A stretch of 64,000 bases of DNA, from positions 84,404 through 148,403 of the forward strand of contig JAXLQU010000010.1 of NCBI GenBank assembly GCA_046331425.1, written 5' to 3'. This document shows, one piece after another, positions 63,567-64,000 of the stretch (position 1 is the first letter of the stretch; each line of letters starts with the position of its first letter). Source of the DNA: JANNUT01 sp046331425 (GTDB lineage: Bacteria; Acidobacteriota; Polarisedimenticolia; J045). Position numbers and translations under genes: made by a program. A model generated the notes under the pieces. That model had not been told where the DNA came from and searched no databases. It saw only the letters and a list, made by a program, of their open reading frames with translations.

Positions 63567-64000
63567 GCGCCCCGCGCCTCGCGCGAATTCCTTTCGTACC
63601 GCAACTGGAATCGTCCGATTGCGGTGCCGCCTGCCTGGCCAGCGTGCTGGGCGGCTATGGTTACGAGACCACGCTCGCCAGCGTGATCGAAGCGGCGGGC
63701 GGCACACGTGACGGACTCAACGCGCGCCAACTGCTGGAAGCGGCGAACCGCCTTGGGTTGCGTGGTCGCGGCGTGCGGCTGGATCCGAGTGACTTTGCCG
63801 CTTTGCCACGCGGCGCCGTGTTGCATTGGGGATTCAATCACTTCGTCGTGTTCGACGGCACGGTGCGCGGTGGCGTGCGGATCATCGATCCCGCAACGGG
63901 GCCGCGACGCGTGGTATGGCAAGACGTTCACCAACAGTTCACCGGCGTCGCCCTGTTGTTCGAACCGGGCGAGTCGTTTACGCGACAGTGGCTGCAACCG
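63563..64000 (+). CDS. Peptidase C39 domain of a bacteriocin-type ABC transporter (partial, cut by window end)
   Basis: I translated this frame by hand from ATG 63563; it is open to the window end (146 codons). PFVPQLESSDCGAACLASVL holds the catalytic Cys and its Gln oxyanion partner, HWGFNHFVVFDGTV the catalytic His and IIDPATGPRRV the Asp. This is a complete, apparently active C39 peptidase. In the family it is the N-terminal domain of an ABC exporter that cleaves a double-Gly leader from peptides during export. The ABC membrane and nucleotide-binding parts should lie beyond the window. Confidence 0.85.
   Translation, partial: MSAPRLARIPFVPQLESSDCGAACLASVLGGYGYETTLASVIEAAGGTRDGLNARQLLEAANRLGLRGRGVRLDPSDFAALPRGAVLHWGFNHFVVFDGTVRGGVRIIDPATGPRRVVWQDVHQQFTGVALLFEPGESFTRQWLQP

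Overview
The window is high-GC bacterial chromosome with dense, mostly operonic genes. Many neighbours overlap by an ATGA, GTGA or TGATG junction. The layout tilS-hpt-ftsH-folP-cdaA-ybbR-glmM, the mitochondrial-type aconitase, the folK-dNK-panB-panC-panD run and several very large secreted proteins with thrombospondin type-3 repeats suggest a deltaproteobacterium in the broad sense (Myxococcota or a related lineage). This is inference from gene content; no rRNA is present to settle it. There is one tRNA, no CRISPR array and no full insertion sequence.

Left arm, 1-12.6 kb. A minus-strand run (5717 to the window edge) encodes an ABC ATPase, its large permease, a DUF547 secreted protein, a radical SAM enzyme and a secreted papain/C39-fold protein that has lost its catalytic residues. 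Divergent from it is a plus-strand operon: an ECF sigma factor, an 876-aa membrane anti-sigma/FecR protein with a large C-terminal region, and two consecutive ABC ATPase/permease pairs.

12.6-34 kb. This part is rich in secreted and surface proteins. It holds a DUF2341/TSP3 protein with a strict 129-bp repeat, a methyltransferase, a TPR membrane protein, rlmN, a decayed DUF1223 gene, a secreted propeller-like protein, rho with HEAT-repeat genes, a DUF167 protein and a BNR/TSP3 protein. These are followed by a roughly 650-bp non-coding stretch with a candidate structured RNA, a small cysteine-rich secreted protein, an HDOD protein and an MscS channel.

34-56.5 kb. This is the housekeeping core. 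It carries pantothenate synthesis (panB, panC, panD), folK and a deoxynucleoside kinase on the minus strand. On the plus strand are a TPR protein, glmU, glmS, a PcrA/UvrD helicase, a CAU tRNA, and tilS, hpt, ftsH, folP, cdaA, ybbR and glmM. GlmS, GlmM and GlmU together make UDP-GlcNAc, and CdaA/YbbR links cyclic-di-AMP to the same cluster. An ATP-grasp protein, a degenerate DUF4143-type ATPase and a short inverted-repeat element lie between glmU and glmS.

Right arm, 56.5-64 kb. It contains a large secreted lamin-tail/FN3 protein, a single-domain response regulator, aconitase, and the start of an export cassette (a very short membrane-fusion-like protein, then a C39 peptidase domain cut by the window end).

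The observations most worth following are the switch-like RNA near 30.5 kb, a C-terminal module shared by three unrelated-looking secreted proteins, the catalytically dead protease and ATPase homologues, and the two edge clusters.
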